From an uncultured Paenibacillaceae bacterium (GTDB lineage: Bacteria > Bacillota > Bacilli > Paenibacillales > K13), in contig CAJXLT010000004.1 in the NCBI GenBank assembly GCA_913056365.1, forward strand, positions 124,001-188,000: 64,000 bases of DNA, in the 5' to 3' direction. Made by a program: the position numbers and the translations under genes. Shown in pieces: positions 7,677 through 15,339 of this stretch; position 1 is the first letter of the stretch, and the number at the start of each line of letters is the position of its first letter. Below the pieces are notes generated by a model. That model made no database searches. It worked only from the letters and a program-made list of their open reading frames with translations, and was not told where the DNA came from.

Positions 7677-9101
7677 ATGTCCATTCAAGACGTTATGGGA
7701 TTAATTCAGGAAAAAGACATTGAGTTTGTAGATTTCCGGTTTGTCGACTTGTCCGGCAAGGCGCATCACATTACTGTGCCTGCCAGTGAAGTATCAGAAG
7801 AGACCTTCGAGGTCGGAGTGGCCTTCGACGGTTCTTCCATCCCTGGCTTCCGCGGTATCGAAGAGTCTGATATGGTTATGATGCCGGATGCACAGGCGGT
7901 GTTTGTCGATCCATTCGCCGCACACGCTACGTTGAATGTGATGTGCAACATCTTCACACCAGAAGGCGAGCGTTATGACCGTGATCCACGCAGCATCGCA
8001 CAGAAGGCAGAAGAGTATTTGCAAACGACTGGAGTTGGCACAGCTGCTTACTTCGCTCCGGAATCAGAATTTTTCATCTTCGATGATGTGCGTTACGAGA
8101 GCGGTCAGCAGACATCGTTCTACGAGGTGGATTCTGAGGAAGCGGCTTGGAATACAGGACGGAAGGAAGAAGGCGGCAATCTTGGCTTCAAGCTGCGTAA
8201 CAAAGGTGGTTATGTACCGGTTCAGCCTAGTGACAAGCAGCAGGATATTCGCAGTGAAATTGTAAGGCTGCTGATGGAATCCGGCTTGCGTGTAGAGCGT
8301 CATCACCATGAAGTTGCTACAGCTGGACAAGGCGAAATTAACTTCCGCTTCGATGCTCTGACGAAAACAGCAGACAATCTGCTAAAGTACAAATATATCG
8401 TACACAATACAGCACAACAGTACGGCAAGGTGGCGACCTTCATGCCGAAACCGCTGTTTGGCGATAACGGCAGCGGTATGCACGTTCATCAATCGATCTT
8501 TGACGGTGATTCTCCGCTATTCTATGAGAAGGGTGCCTATGCCAACTTGAGCGAAATGGCCATGTACTACATCGGCGGTATTCTGCATCATGCACCAGCG
8601 TTGATCGCACTGACGAATCCGAGCACGAACTCCTTCAAACGATTGGTTCCAGGCTACGAAGCGCCAGTCAATCTTGTATTCTCCAAGGGCAATCGTTCTG
8701 CTGCCGTGCGTATTCCAGTCGCGGCTGTAACGCCGAAGGGCTGCCGGATCGAATTCCGTACGCCTGATTCCACAGCCAATCCTTATCTGGCATTTGCCGC
8801 AATGCTGTTAGCTGGACTGGACGGCATTCAGAATAAAATCGATCCGCGCAAGCTTGGATACGGTCCGCTTGATAAGAACATCTATGAGCTGTCTGATGCT
8901 GAGAAGAAGGAAATTCGCAGCGTTCCGGCAAGTCTCGATGAAGCATTGGATGCGTTGGAAGCCGATCATGACTTCCTGTTGAAGGGTGATGTGTTCAGCA
9001 AGTCCTTCATCGATAACTATCTGGACTTTAAGCGCTCGGAAGCGAAGCAAGTGTCGATTCGGGTACATCCGCACGAGTATTCCCTGTACTTCGATTGCTA
9101 A
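7677..9101 (+). CDS. glnA: Glutamine synthetase, class I (I-beta-like)
   Basis: Forms glutamine from glutamate, ammonia and ATP. The ATG at 7677 has TAGGAGGAG just upstream and gives 474 residues; an in-frame TTG 39 bp earlier lacks a site. Visible signatures are FDGSSIPGF, PESEFFIFD, HHHEVATAGQGEINF, FMPKPLFGDNGSGMH, NPSTNSFKRLVPG and RTPDSTANPYL. Length and the insert around DKNIYELSDAE match the I-beta subgroup (Escherichia coli and cyanobacterial type), in which that tyrosine is the adenylylation site. The usual Bacillus GlnA is the shorter I-alpha form of about 444 residues. So this is either a second glutamine synthetase or a replacement. A GlnR/TnrA box and strong promoter precede it; glnR is not adjacent. 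Confidence 0.95.
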   Translation: MSIQDVMGLIQEKDIEFVDFRFVDLSGKAHHITVPASEVSEETFEVGVAFDGSSIPGFRGIEESDMVMMPDAQAVFVDPFAAHATLNVMCNIFTPEGERYDRDPRSIAQKAEEYLQTTGVGTAAYFAPESEFFIFDDVRYESGQQTSFYEVDSEEAAWNTGRKEEGGNLGFKLRNKGGYVPVQPSDKQQDIRSEIVRLLMESGLRVERHHHEVATAGQGEINFRFDALTKTADNLLKYKYIVHNTAQQYGKVATFMPKPLFGDNGSGMHVHQSIFDGDSPLFYEKGAYANLSEMAMYYIGGILHHAPALIALTNPSTNSFKRLVPGYEAPVNLVFSKGNRSAAVRIPVAAVTPKGCRIEFRTPDSTANPYLAFAAMLLAGLDGIQNKIDPRKLGYGPLDKNIYELSDAEKKEIRSVPASLDEALDALEADHDFLLKGDVFSKSFIDNYLDFKRSEAKQVSIRVHPHEYSLYFDC

Positions 9102-9178
9102 TATAGCAGCGGGTGGAAGTAAGTAAGTTTGGCAACATGCACTAGTTCTTTATCTATCCTTATATTTTGTATGATTAG

Positions 9179-9227
9179 GCCGTCATCCCGCGGTTGCAGT
9201 GTATTGCGGGAGCGGCTCTTTTTTTTG
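9179..9227 (+). terminator. Terminator after glnA
   Basis: GCCG...CATCCCGC (9179-9191) pairs with GCGGGAGCGGC (9206-9216) with one bulge, followed by about nine T. Confidence 0.85.
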
Positions 9228-9267
9228 GGACTGGGCATACCGGTGTGTACACGTGATAGGATAAGCC

Positions 9268-9296
9268 ATGACAGGGAAGGCATTTCCTGTTATAAT
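9268..9296 (+). promoter_or_regulatory. serC promoter with internal palindrome
   Basis: ATGACA (9268), 17-bp spacer, TATAAT (9291). The spacer contains an imperfect palindrome, ACAGGGAA-ggca-TTTCCTGT (9271-9290), placed where a repressor would act. The cognate regulator is unknown. Confidence 0.6.
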
Positions 9297-9333
9297 CGAT
9301 TCATATTATATACGTGGAGAAGGTGTGGTAGAG

Positions 9334-10422
9334 ATGAGTAAACGCGCGTACAATTTCAATGCAGGTCCGGCTGCGTTGCCGCTGGAAGTATTGCAGCAGG
9401 CTCAGTCGGAGCTTGTCGATTACGAAGGTATTGGCATGTCGATCATGGAAGTTTCCCATCGAAGCAAGGAATATGATGCAGTCCATGCAGAGACACAAGA
9501 TTTGTTCAAGGAGCTGCTCAATATTCCTGACGGCTACAAAGTGCTCTTCCTGCAGGGAGGAGCGAGCACGCAATTCGCGATGATACCAATGAATTTGCTG
9601 GCGGACGGGAAGGTTGCCCATTATGTGCATACCGGCAGCTGGGCGAACAAAGCGATCAAGGAAGCGAAGCTGTTCGGAGAGGTCAACGTCGCAGCTTCGG
9701 CCAAGGATAACGAATTTACGAAAGTACCAGACCTGAGCGGCTTGAGCTTGGGCAGCGACGCCGCTTATCTTCATATCACCTCGAACGAAACAATCGGCGG
9801 TATCCAATTCAAGCAATTCCCTGCGACCGGGAATGTGCCGCTCGTGGCTGACATGTCCAGCGACATCTTGTGCCGCCCTGTTGATGTGAACCAATTCGAC
9901 TTCATCTATGCCGGTGCGCAGAAGAATCTGGGTCCCTCCGGTGTAACGGTTGCCATCGTACGGGAAGACTTGGTGAAGGACGCACCGGATAGTTTGCCTA
10001 CGATGATGCGATACGCAACGCATATAGAAGGGAATTCGTTGTACAATACCCCGCCTGTATTCTCCGTATACATGGTCGGACTCGTCCTGAAGTGGATCAA
10101 GACGAACGGCGGTCTGACTGCAATGGAGCAAAGGAATGAGGCCAAGACGAAGCTGATCTACGACGTGATTGATGCAAGCGGAGGCTTTTATAAGGGTGTA
10201 GCGGATCAGGGCAGCCGATCCACGATGAATATTACATTCCGGATGGCTGATGAGGACATGGAGAAGCGCTTCCTACAGGAGTCCGCAGCGCAAGGATTCG
10301 TCGGTCTGAAGGGCCACCGGAGTGTCGGCGGACTTCGCGCTTCAACCTATAATGCCGTGCCGCACGAAGCTTGTCAGGCGCTCGCTGACTTCATGAACGA
10401 TTATCAGAAGCGGAACGGGTAA
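9334..10422 (+). CDS. serC: Phosphoserine aminotransferase
   Basis: PLP enzyme of serine synthesis, converting 3-phosphohydroxypyruvate to 3-phosphoserine with glutamate. The chosen ATG (MSKRAYNFNAGPAALP) has GGAGAAGGTG upstream and gives 362 residues, the family norm. NFNAGPAALP, MEVSHRS, FLQGGASTQF and the PLP-lysine region FIYAGAQKNLGPSG are present. Closing motif GLKGHRSVGGLRAS matches SerC substrate-binding residues. No serA or serB is adjacent; own promoter and terminator suggest a single-gene unit. Confidence 0.96.
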   Translation: MSKRAYNFNAGPAALPLEVLQQAQSELVDYEGIGMSIMEVSHRSKEYDAVHAETQDLFKELLNIPDGYKVLFLQGGASTQFAMIPMNLLADGKVAHYVHTGSWANKAIKEAKLFGEVNVAASAKDNEFTKVPDLSGLSLGSDAAYLHITSNETIGGIQFKQFPATGNVPLVADMSSDILCRPVDVNQFDFIYAGAQKNLGPSGVTVAIVREDLVKDAPDSLPTMMRYATHIEGNSLYNTPPVFSVYMVGLVLKWIKTNGGLTAMEQRNEAKTKLIYDVIDASGGFYKGVADQGSRSTMNITFRMADEDMEKRFLQESAAQGFVGLKGHRSVGGLRASTYNAVPHEACQALADFMNDYQKRNG

Positions 10423-10440
10423 GAAGGGAAGAAGGGAATG

Positions 10441-10470
10441 AACAAGGGCAGCCAAGGTGCTGTCCTTGTT
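10441..10470 (+). terminator. Terminator after serC
   Basis: AACAAGGGCAGC pairs with GCTGTCCTTGTT (10459), one G-T pair, then TTTG. Confidence 0.65.
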
Positions 10471-10537
10471 TGCTTATGGTACGAATGTGCTTGTGTTCGT
10501 CCAATTAGCAGGGAGTCATGGCAATGATATGCAGAAG

Positions 10538-10557
10538 AAGCCCCTCTACGGGGGCTT
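10538..10557 (-). terminator. Hairpin between convergent serC and regulator gene
   Basis: AAGCCCC (10538) and GGGGCTT (10551) form a compact stem; T-rich on the minus side (TTCTTCT). Likely terminates the minus-strand regulator and may work in both directions. Confidence 0.6.
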
Positions 10558-10603
10558 TCGAGAGACTTCCTCTATCGAATGAAGTTCGGGTTAGCAAGAA
10601 CAA

Positions 10604-11317
10604 TTAGACCGCGGATTCACTAGTTGCAGGGACGGCCAGTTTATAACCGACGCTGCGAACGGTTAAAATATATTCGGGATTGCGAGCATTCTTCTCAATC
10701 TTATCGCGAAGATGACTAATATGCACATCGACGATTCGTGTATCGCCTAGAAAATGATAGTCCCATACACCATGCAGCAGCTGCTGTCTGGACAGCACCT
10801 TTCCACGGTATTTGCATAGGAACAGCAGTAATTCGAATTCCTTAGGTGTCAGGTCGATTCCTCTCTCCTCGACTGTCACTTCATGGAGATCCGGATGAAC
10901 GACCAGCCTGCCGATTCGTATCGGTTCATGAGGTGTGACAGCCGGAGCTGTCTCGGTCCTGCGGAAGATGGCGCGAATACGGGAGATAAGCTCTTGCGGA
11001 CTGAACGGCTTCGTCATATAATCATCCGCCCCGTTGTCTAGACCGGCAATTTTATCAGATAAGTCCTGCATGGCCGTAAGCATAATAATCGGTACGAGGT
11101 TCTTCTGGTCTCTCAGCTGCTTGCACACTTGGTAGCCGTCCATCTTCGGTAGCATGAGATCCAGCACAATGAGATCGGGACGAAAAGATTGAATCGCCGC
11201 AAATACGGACTCGCCGTCATACACACAGTACACTTCGTAACCTGCGAGCTTCAGGTTGAATTCTATCAACATGGAGATGGACGGTTCATCATCAACCACC
11301 AATATTTTCTTATTCAT
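10604..11317 (-). CDS. Orphan PhoP/PhoB-like response regulator
   Basis: A 237-residue OmpR-family regulator. Receiver: VVDDEP pocket, phospho-acceptor Asp in LIVLDLMLPKMDG, Lys in DDYMTKPF. Winged helix at about 135-228 with LTPKEFELL, a DVHISHLRDKIE recognition helix and VRSVGYKL. The ATG follows AGAAGGAGTTGTGACTT. It ends in a non-conserved tail (PATSESAV). No histidine kinase is adjacent on either side; serC is convergent and trmL divergent, so it is an orphan whose partner kinase lies elsewhere. It resembles PhoP in length and motifs, but that identity is not shown here. Confidence 0.9.
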   Translation of the reverse strand: MNKKILVVDDEPSISMLIEFNLKLAGYEVYCVYDGESVFAAIQSFRPDLIVLDLMLPKMDGYQVCKQLRDQKNLVPIIMLTAMQDLSDKIAGLDNGADDYMTKPFSPQELISRIRAIFRRTETAPAVTPHEPIRIGRLVVHPDLHEVTVEERGIDLTPKEFELLLFLCKYRGKVLSRQQLLHGVWDYHFLGDTRIVDVHISHLRDKIEKNARNPEYILTVRSVGYKLAVPATSESAV

Positions 11318-11435
11318 AAGTCACAACTCCTTCTATACGTACTGCTTGTGATGCTTCTTATTATGATGGCAGACTATCAACCTTATATTAAGAATGCGTA
11401 AAATATATGTTAAATCGAAAGGGATGTTGTAATCG

Positions 11436-11900
11436 ATGGCCTTACACATTGCATTAGTAGAACCGGAAATTCCAGCGAATACGGGCAATATTGCAAGAAC
11501 GTGCGCAGCTACAGGCTCCGTGCTTCACCTGGTTAGACCGCTTGGCTTTCAAACCGATGACCGCACCTTGAAGCGGGCAGGCTTGGACTATTGGCATGCG
11601 GTTGATGTCCGTTACCATGATTCGTTCCGCGAGCTGAAGGAAGCGTATCCGGATCAGCGCTTTATATGCGCTTCCACGCGGGCAACCAAGTGTCATACGG
11701 ATATGCAATACAGAGACGGCGATTTCCTAGTATTCGGCAAGGAGACGGCGGGGTTGTCGACAGATATTCTGAGTGAGCATGAGGCAACCAGTATTCGGAT
11801 TCCGATCGGTGAAGCTGTACGCTCTCTAAACCTGAGCAATTCGGCAGCGATTGTCACTTATGAGGCGCTTCGACAGCTCGGATTTCCGAATTTAAGATGA
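11436..11900 (+). CDS. trmL: tRNA (cytidine(34)-2'-O)-methyltransferase TrmL
   Basis: SPOUT-family methyltransferase that 2'-O-methylates the wobble base of the two tRNA-Leu isoacceptors. At 154 residues it is the minimal single-domain form (YibK/CspR). The knotted SAM-binding core is visible: EPEIPANTGNIARTCAAT at the N-terminus, LVFGKETAGL-like FGKETAGLS, and IPIGEAVRSLNLSNSAAIVTYE near the C-terminus. It starts with ATG at 11436 after GGGATG-containing leader with a weak ribosome site. Divergent from the orphan regulator with 118 bp between. Confidence 0.95.
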   Translation: MALHIALVEPEIPANTGNIARTCAATGSVLHLVRPLGFQTDDRTLKRAGLDYWHAVDVRYHDSFRELKEAYPDQRFICASTRATKCHTDMQYRDGDFLVFGKETAGLSTDILSEHEATSIRIPIGEAVRSLNLSNSAAIVTYEALRQLGFPNLR

Positions 11901-12121
11901 GTCCTTGCAGGTGAATGGCAGAAGATCTCCTTGCGGCCTACTGAGGTATTTCTTGACAAGGGACTGAAGAATTAGGAAAATAGTCTTATAGTTTCATTCA
12001 ACGCACAGCCAACATGAGTCTAAAGTCAGGGTAATAAAAAGGTTTCTGCCGAATGATGGCGATTGGGTAAAAGTGTGCAATCGATTGGAACAATTATTGA
12101 AAAAAAGGTGAGGTGTACCGA

Positions 12122-12376
12122 ATGAAGCCAATCGGAGTGGTTCGGAAGGTAGATCAATTAGGAAGGATTGTTTTGCCTAAGTCTTTGCGCAAGCGCTACC
12201 AAATGAACGAAGGTGATCCAGTTGAGATATTGGTGAGCGGGGACCAAATCATTTTGGAGAAATATAAACCGAAATGTGTGTTCTGCATGTCAACAGACCA
12301 AGTGCTGGATTATAACGGTCGAAACATATGTCTGCCATGTATTAATGAAATGCAGGCTTACATAGGTCGTGCGTAA
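12122..12376 (+). CDS. abrB: AbrB-family transition-state regulator with Cys4 tail
   Basis: An 84-residue DNA-binding protein. The N-terminal half is the AbrB swapped-hairpin barrel (IGVVRKVDQLGRIVLPKSLR...EILVSGDQIILEKYKP). The C-terminal half has two cysteine pairs, CVFC and CLPC, instead of the Bacillus subtilis AbrB multimerisation tail; this suggests metal binding, as in many Paenibacillus AbrB-like proteins. The ATG at 12122 is chosen because AAGGTGAGG precedes it by 8 bp; an upstream in-frame GTG overlaps that site. AbrB proteins repress sporulation, competence and biofilm genes in exponential growth; the targets of this copy are unknown. Confidence 0.92.
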   Translation: MKPIGVVRKVDQLGRIVLPKSLRKRYQMNEGDPVEILVSGDQIILEKYKPKCVFCMSTDQVLDYNGRNICLPCINEMQAYIGRA

Positions 12377-12408
12377 GAAAAGCGGAATAATAGTATAAGC
12401 ACATTCAA

Positions 12409-12463
12409 GAGAAAGAGCAGCAGCTGCGAGGGAGAGAATCCCTAACGGCTGCTGCTCTTTCTC
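12409..12463 (+). terminator. Strong hairpin after abrB
   Basis: A perfect 16-bp stem: GAGAAAGAGCAGCAGC (12409-12424) with GCTGCTGCTCTTTCTC (12448-12463). No clean T tract follows on the plus side. It lies between abrB and the convergent small membrane gene and may serve both. Confidence 0.75.
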
Positions 12464-12507
12464 ATAAGTTGAGCGGTATGTTGAACCTGCTGCATAGCGT
12501 GGTTCGC

Positions 12508-12612
12508 TTACAGGCCTTTGGTTTTATCGTCGTTGTAAGCAGCTGTCAGAATAGATACGAGAAACAGCGCGCATACAATCATGACCAGCCAAAAAACAGA
12601 TGAAGTCCACAT
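12508..12612 (-). CDS. 34-residue single-span membrane protein
   Basis: A short gene on the minus strand. The start ATG is preceded by GGAGG eleven bases upstream, the best small-gene signal in the gap. The product begins MWTSSVFWLVMIVCAL, continues FLVSILTAAYNDDKTKGL and ends at TAA. Residues 4-24 are one hydrophobic helix, followed by a polar, charged cytoplasmic-type tail. It lies between the abrB terminator and the phosphodiester glycosidase gene, convergent with abrB and upstream-facing neither. I do not recognise a named family. Small proteins of this kind often regulate membrane complexes; nothing here says which. Confidence 0.6.
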   Translation of the reverse strand: MWTSSVFWLVMIVCALFLVSILTAAYNDDKTKGL

Positions 12613-12734
12613 GCTGATAGTAACCTCCAGTCATACTTAAAGTTCCGTAATGATATTCTGCCACTATTATACCGAAGTTGGTCAAAAAAGAAAATGTGCA
12701 ATCCTGTGAACATTATTTGACCTCCCAGCGGGAA

Positions 12735-13805
12735 TTATTCGAAGAACAGAAAATGCGTAGCAAGCGGACGGAGCCTGCCGTCAGACGGTTGATTCATGAC
12801 GGTGTTATGCACGACTAGCGTAGTAGAACCGCCGCCATCCAAATTATAGGCGTCCACTGCCCCGAGACGCTTCAACAGGGATTGCAGCTCAGGCAATGTC
12901 GCGCCGGATTTGCCGGATTCATCGCGCGCATTCGTGACAACGAACAGCAGATGGTCGTGCTTGTAGTTCGCAATGACAGTTCGGGCAGCTCGTCGCGGAG
13001 TTGTCAGCCACTTATCGGGAATAGTCTGGCTCTTGCCGTCCTGCAGCAGAATCGGTACGAAGGAAACCCCGAATACGGGATACTGCTTGTCCAATTCAGC
13101 TTGCTTGTCGAAATTACCTCCGATTAGCTTGCGGTCCTTGTTCAAGCCAACGAAGAATAAATCCTTGAAGCTCGGCTCGAAGCCGGTTAAGTATCGGCCG
13201 TTCATCATCGTAGTACTAAGGGGGTAACGTCCCCCATTGCGGTCATCTGCGAAACCGCCGGCATTAATACCGGCAACAGCCTTGTAGCGCTTCGCGGCAG
13301 ATAGGGTGGTTTCCGATCGCCCAAGCTCATCTCCGCCAAGCACGAGCTTCATCGCCTCATCTGACTTTAGCTGAACCTTCATGGCATAGCCGTTGAACGT
13401 CTTCTCGTGAAGCGGGTATAGCTTCAGAGCTAGATTGTCTGACTGTATCGTCTTGCTCGGCGTTCCGAGAAGCCGGGTAATCCGCCGATCATAAATCGCA
13501 ATCGGCCGATTCGTCTGTGTGCGGCCTAACGCAAGAAGCGCTCCTGCGGTTTGCGTAATACGCGCATAGTTGTTCTTCGTCTGCTCCAGTGAATCGCCAA
13601 TCAGGATAGCGGTTTGTTGCGATTCACTGAGCTTGGCGATCAGTTGGTCTGTCTGCGGCTCGAAGCTGAGCGGCGTCTCGAGTGCAGGCTTGTCCACACG
13701 GATTTGCAAGAATAGGCCGTGAAGGATGAAGGCAAGCACCAGACCAACGAAGGGAGCAAGGACAAATAACAGAAACTTGTTCAATTGGGTTGGCTGTATA
13801 CTCAT
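12735..13805 (-). CDS. Phosphodiester glycosidase family protein (NAGPA-like)
   Basis: A 356-residue membrane-anchored protein: one N-terminal helix (about 11-30), then an extracytoplasmic domain of the phosphodiester glycosidase (NAGPA) family. Family marks are VAGINAGGF near residue 175, FVVTNARDE and the C-terminal AYNLDGGGSTTLV motif, the most conserved part of the fold. Members cleave sugar phosphodiesters, and several bacterial ones act on cell-wall or exopolysaccharide glycans; the substrate here is unknown. It overlaps the stop codon of the upstream gene by 4 bp (ATGA), so the two are translationally coupled. Confidence 0.88.
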   Translation of the reverse strand: MSIQPTQLNKFLLFVLAPFVGLVLAFILHGLFLQIRVDKPALETPLSFEPQTDQLIAKLSESQQTAILIGDSLEQTKNNYARITQTAGALLALGRTQTNRPIAIYDRRITRLLGTPSKTIQSDNLALKLYPLHEKTFNGYAMKVQLKSDEAMKLVLGGDELGRSETTLSAAKRYKAVAGINAGGFADDRNGGRYPLSTTMMNGRYLTGFEPSFKDLFFVGLNKDRKLIGGNFDKQAELDKQYPVFGVSFVPILLQDGKSQTIPDKWLTTPRRAARTVIANYKHDHLLFVVTNARDESGKSGATLPELQSLLKRLGAVDAYNLDGGGSTTLVVHNTVMNQPSDGRLRPLATHFLFFE

Positions 13806-14230
13806 TTCAACACATCCAGATTTTGCTCTAGCTGCTCTAGCTGCTTCTTCAATTCGTCCAGCTGTGTGTACAGCTGATTGCTGGTGTCTGTATCGGTATC
13901 GGTCGAATCCTTGGCGAAGGCCAGCAATTCATTCAATGCGTTGACCTGTTGATCGACCTGCTCGATTTGCTCAGTTAAGTCTTGCCGCAACTCTGAGATC
14001 TGTGTTTCGTACTGCTCTTGAACGGCGTCAAGCTGTGTAGCGGTTTGCGCATTGATCTCAGCAGTCCATTGTTCTCTTAGCTGCATCATATACGTATGTC
14101 CCCCGTACAAACCGCCGCCGATTAGGGCAAGCCACAAGACGATCGTCAGGAGTATGATCCAGCGTTTGCGCGATTTGGCTCGGCGAGGGGGGATCGCGCT
14201 CGTGTCGGTTTCGGTCTCGACCGAATGCAT
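13802..14230 (-). CDS. Membrane protein with coiled coil
   Basis: A 142-residue protein of unknown function. I start at the ATG at 14230, which has AAGGAGG in front. Residues 1-27 are polar and Arg/Lys-rich; a membrane helix (WIILLTIVLWLALIGGGLYGG) covers about 28-48. The rest is a Gln/Glu/Leu-rich coiled coil with repeats of QL and EQ heptads to the end (LEQLEQNLDVLK). It is co-transcribed with and overlaps the phosphodiester glycosidase gene, which suggests that it anchors, spaces or oligomerises that enzyme. No homologous named family was recognised. Confidence 0.75.
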   Translation of the reverse strand: MHSVETETDTSAIPPRRAKSRKRWIILLTIVLWLALIGGGLYGGHTYMMQLREQWTAEINAQTATQLDAVQEQYETQISELRQDLTEQIEQVDQQVNALNELLAFAKDSTDTDTDTSNQLYTQLDELKKQLEQLEQNLDVLK

Positions 14231-14536
14231 AGCGAATGCCTCCTTGTTGTGATGGAAGTGTGAAGTAGAGGGAGTTACCCGCTTGTCCACTGTCGTTCTA
14301 TATAGACGATAGCAACCGTCCTTAAGTTTCGTGTTATTTATTTATTGTACCATTCACTCCTCGTTGCCTGACACTGGGAAAGTTAGGGCATGTATAACAA
14401 ATTTGGGCTTGCATCGTTGCAATTTCAAGTAGCGGTGTGGTGTCTGGGAAAGTATGATATGTTGAGCCAGTTTTCGCAGACGTGTTAGAGGCATCATCCT
14501 ACGTATGATCGACGAACAATAGATTGAGGTGTCACC

Positions 14537-15301
14537 ATGGATTTCGGAATCGCACTGGCAGGCTTGATGGTTGGGTTCTTGGTCGGATTGACCGGTGTAG
14601 GCGGCGCAGCTATATTGACACCGCTGTTGGTATTGATCGGTATACCAGCTCATACTGCCGTGGGGACGGATTTGCTCTACAATTCCATAACGAAGCTGTT
14701 TGGCACGATTCAGCATTGGCGTCAGAAGACAATAGACTTGTTTCTCGTCAAGTATTTGGCAATTGGCAGCTTGCCGGGAGCGGTCCTTGCCGTGTCGCTA
14801 TTGAAAGTGTTCGATGCTTTCTTCCACAATCAGGAGGAGGTGATCACACACGCACTTGGCTTTGTTCTGATCTTCGTTGCGATCGCAACGATATGGAATC
14901 AGTTTAATAGTAAAAAGCTGAAGGCGAACAAAATCAAGCTGCGGCCGGACAGTGAGAAGAAAACGATGACGATTCTGATCGGTTGTGTATTGGGGTTTGT
15001 CGTAGGATTGACCTCGATTGGTTCAGGCTCGCTGTTCGCCATTGCGCTGCTATACTTCTATCGTATGCGCACTTCACAATTAGTTGGCACGGATATCGCC
15101 CACGCCTTCCTGCTGGCCTCAGCTGCCGGACTTATGCACGCAGGTTTGGGAAATGTAAATTATACGCTCATGTTCAACCTCTTAGCCGGTTCTATTCCGG
15201 GTGTCCTGCTCGGCAGCACACTAAGTGCCAAAGTTCCTGCCAAGCCGCTGCGGACGATCATTGCCGCGCTCATCTTCGTGAGCGGTATTAAGATGATTTA
15301 G
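14537..15301 (+). CDS. TauE/SafE-family sulfite/organosulfonate exporter
   Basis: A 254-residue integral membrane protein with about eight helices in two repeated halves. Each half opens with the family Gly-rich motif: GFLVGLTGVGGAAILTPLL and GFVVGLTSIGSGSLFAIALL. The HTAVGTDLLYN and QLVGTDIAHAF segments are the paired conserved loops. Members export sulfite, sulfonates or related C2 acids; the substrate here is not known. The ATG follows GAGGTG. The flavoprotein gene starts 38 bp after its stop on the same strand, so the two may form a sulfur or redox unit. Confidence 0.88.
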   Translation: MDFGIALAGLMVGFLVGLTGVGGAAILTPLLVLIGIPAHTAVGTDLLYNSITKLFGTIQHWRQKTIDLFLVKYLAIGSLPGAVLAVSLLKVFDAFFHNQEEVITHALGFVLIFVAIATIWNQFNSKKLKANKIKLRPDSEKKTMTILIGCVLGFVVGLTSIGSGSLFAIALLYFYRMRTSQLVGTDIAHAFLLASAAGLMHAGLGNVNYTLMFNLLAGSIPGVLLGSTLSAKVPAKPLRTIIAALIFVSGIKMI

Positions 15302-15339
15302 TCAGCCATTGGGCAAGCTACTTGCAAGGAGGGATGACG

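Noticed and set aside
12113-12121. GTG start for abrB three codons upstream
   Set aside because: It lies on the ribosome site AAGGTGAGG; the ATG at 12122 has proper spacing.
14354-14716. 120-residue minus-strand frame opposite the TauE gene
   Set aside because: It overlaps a well-supported membrane transporter gene, has no ribosome site and no family features.
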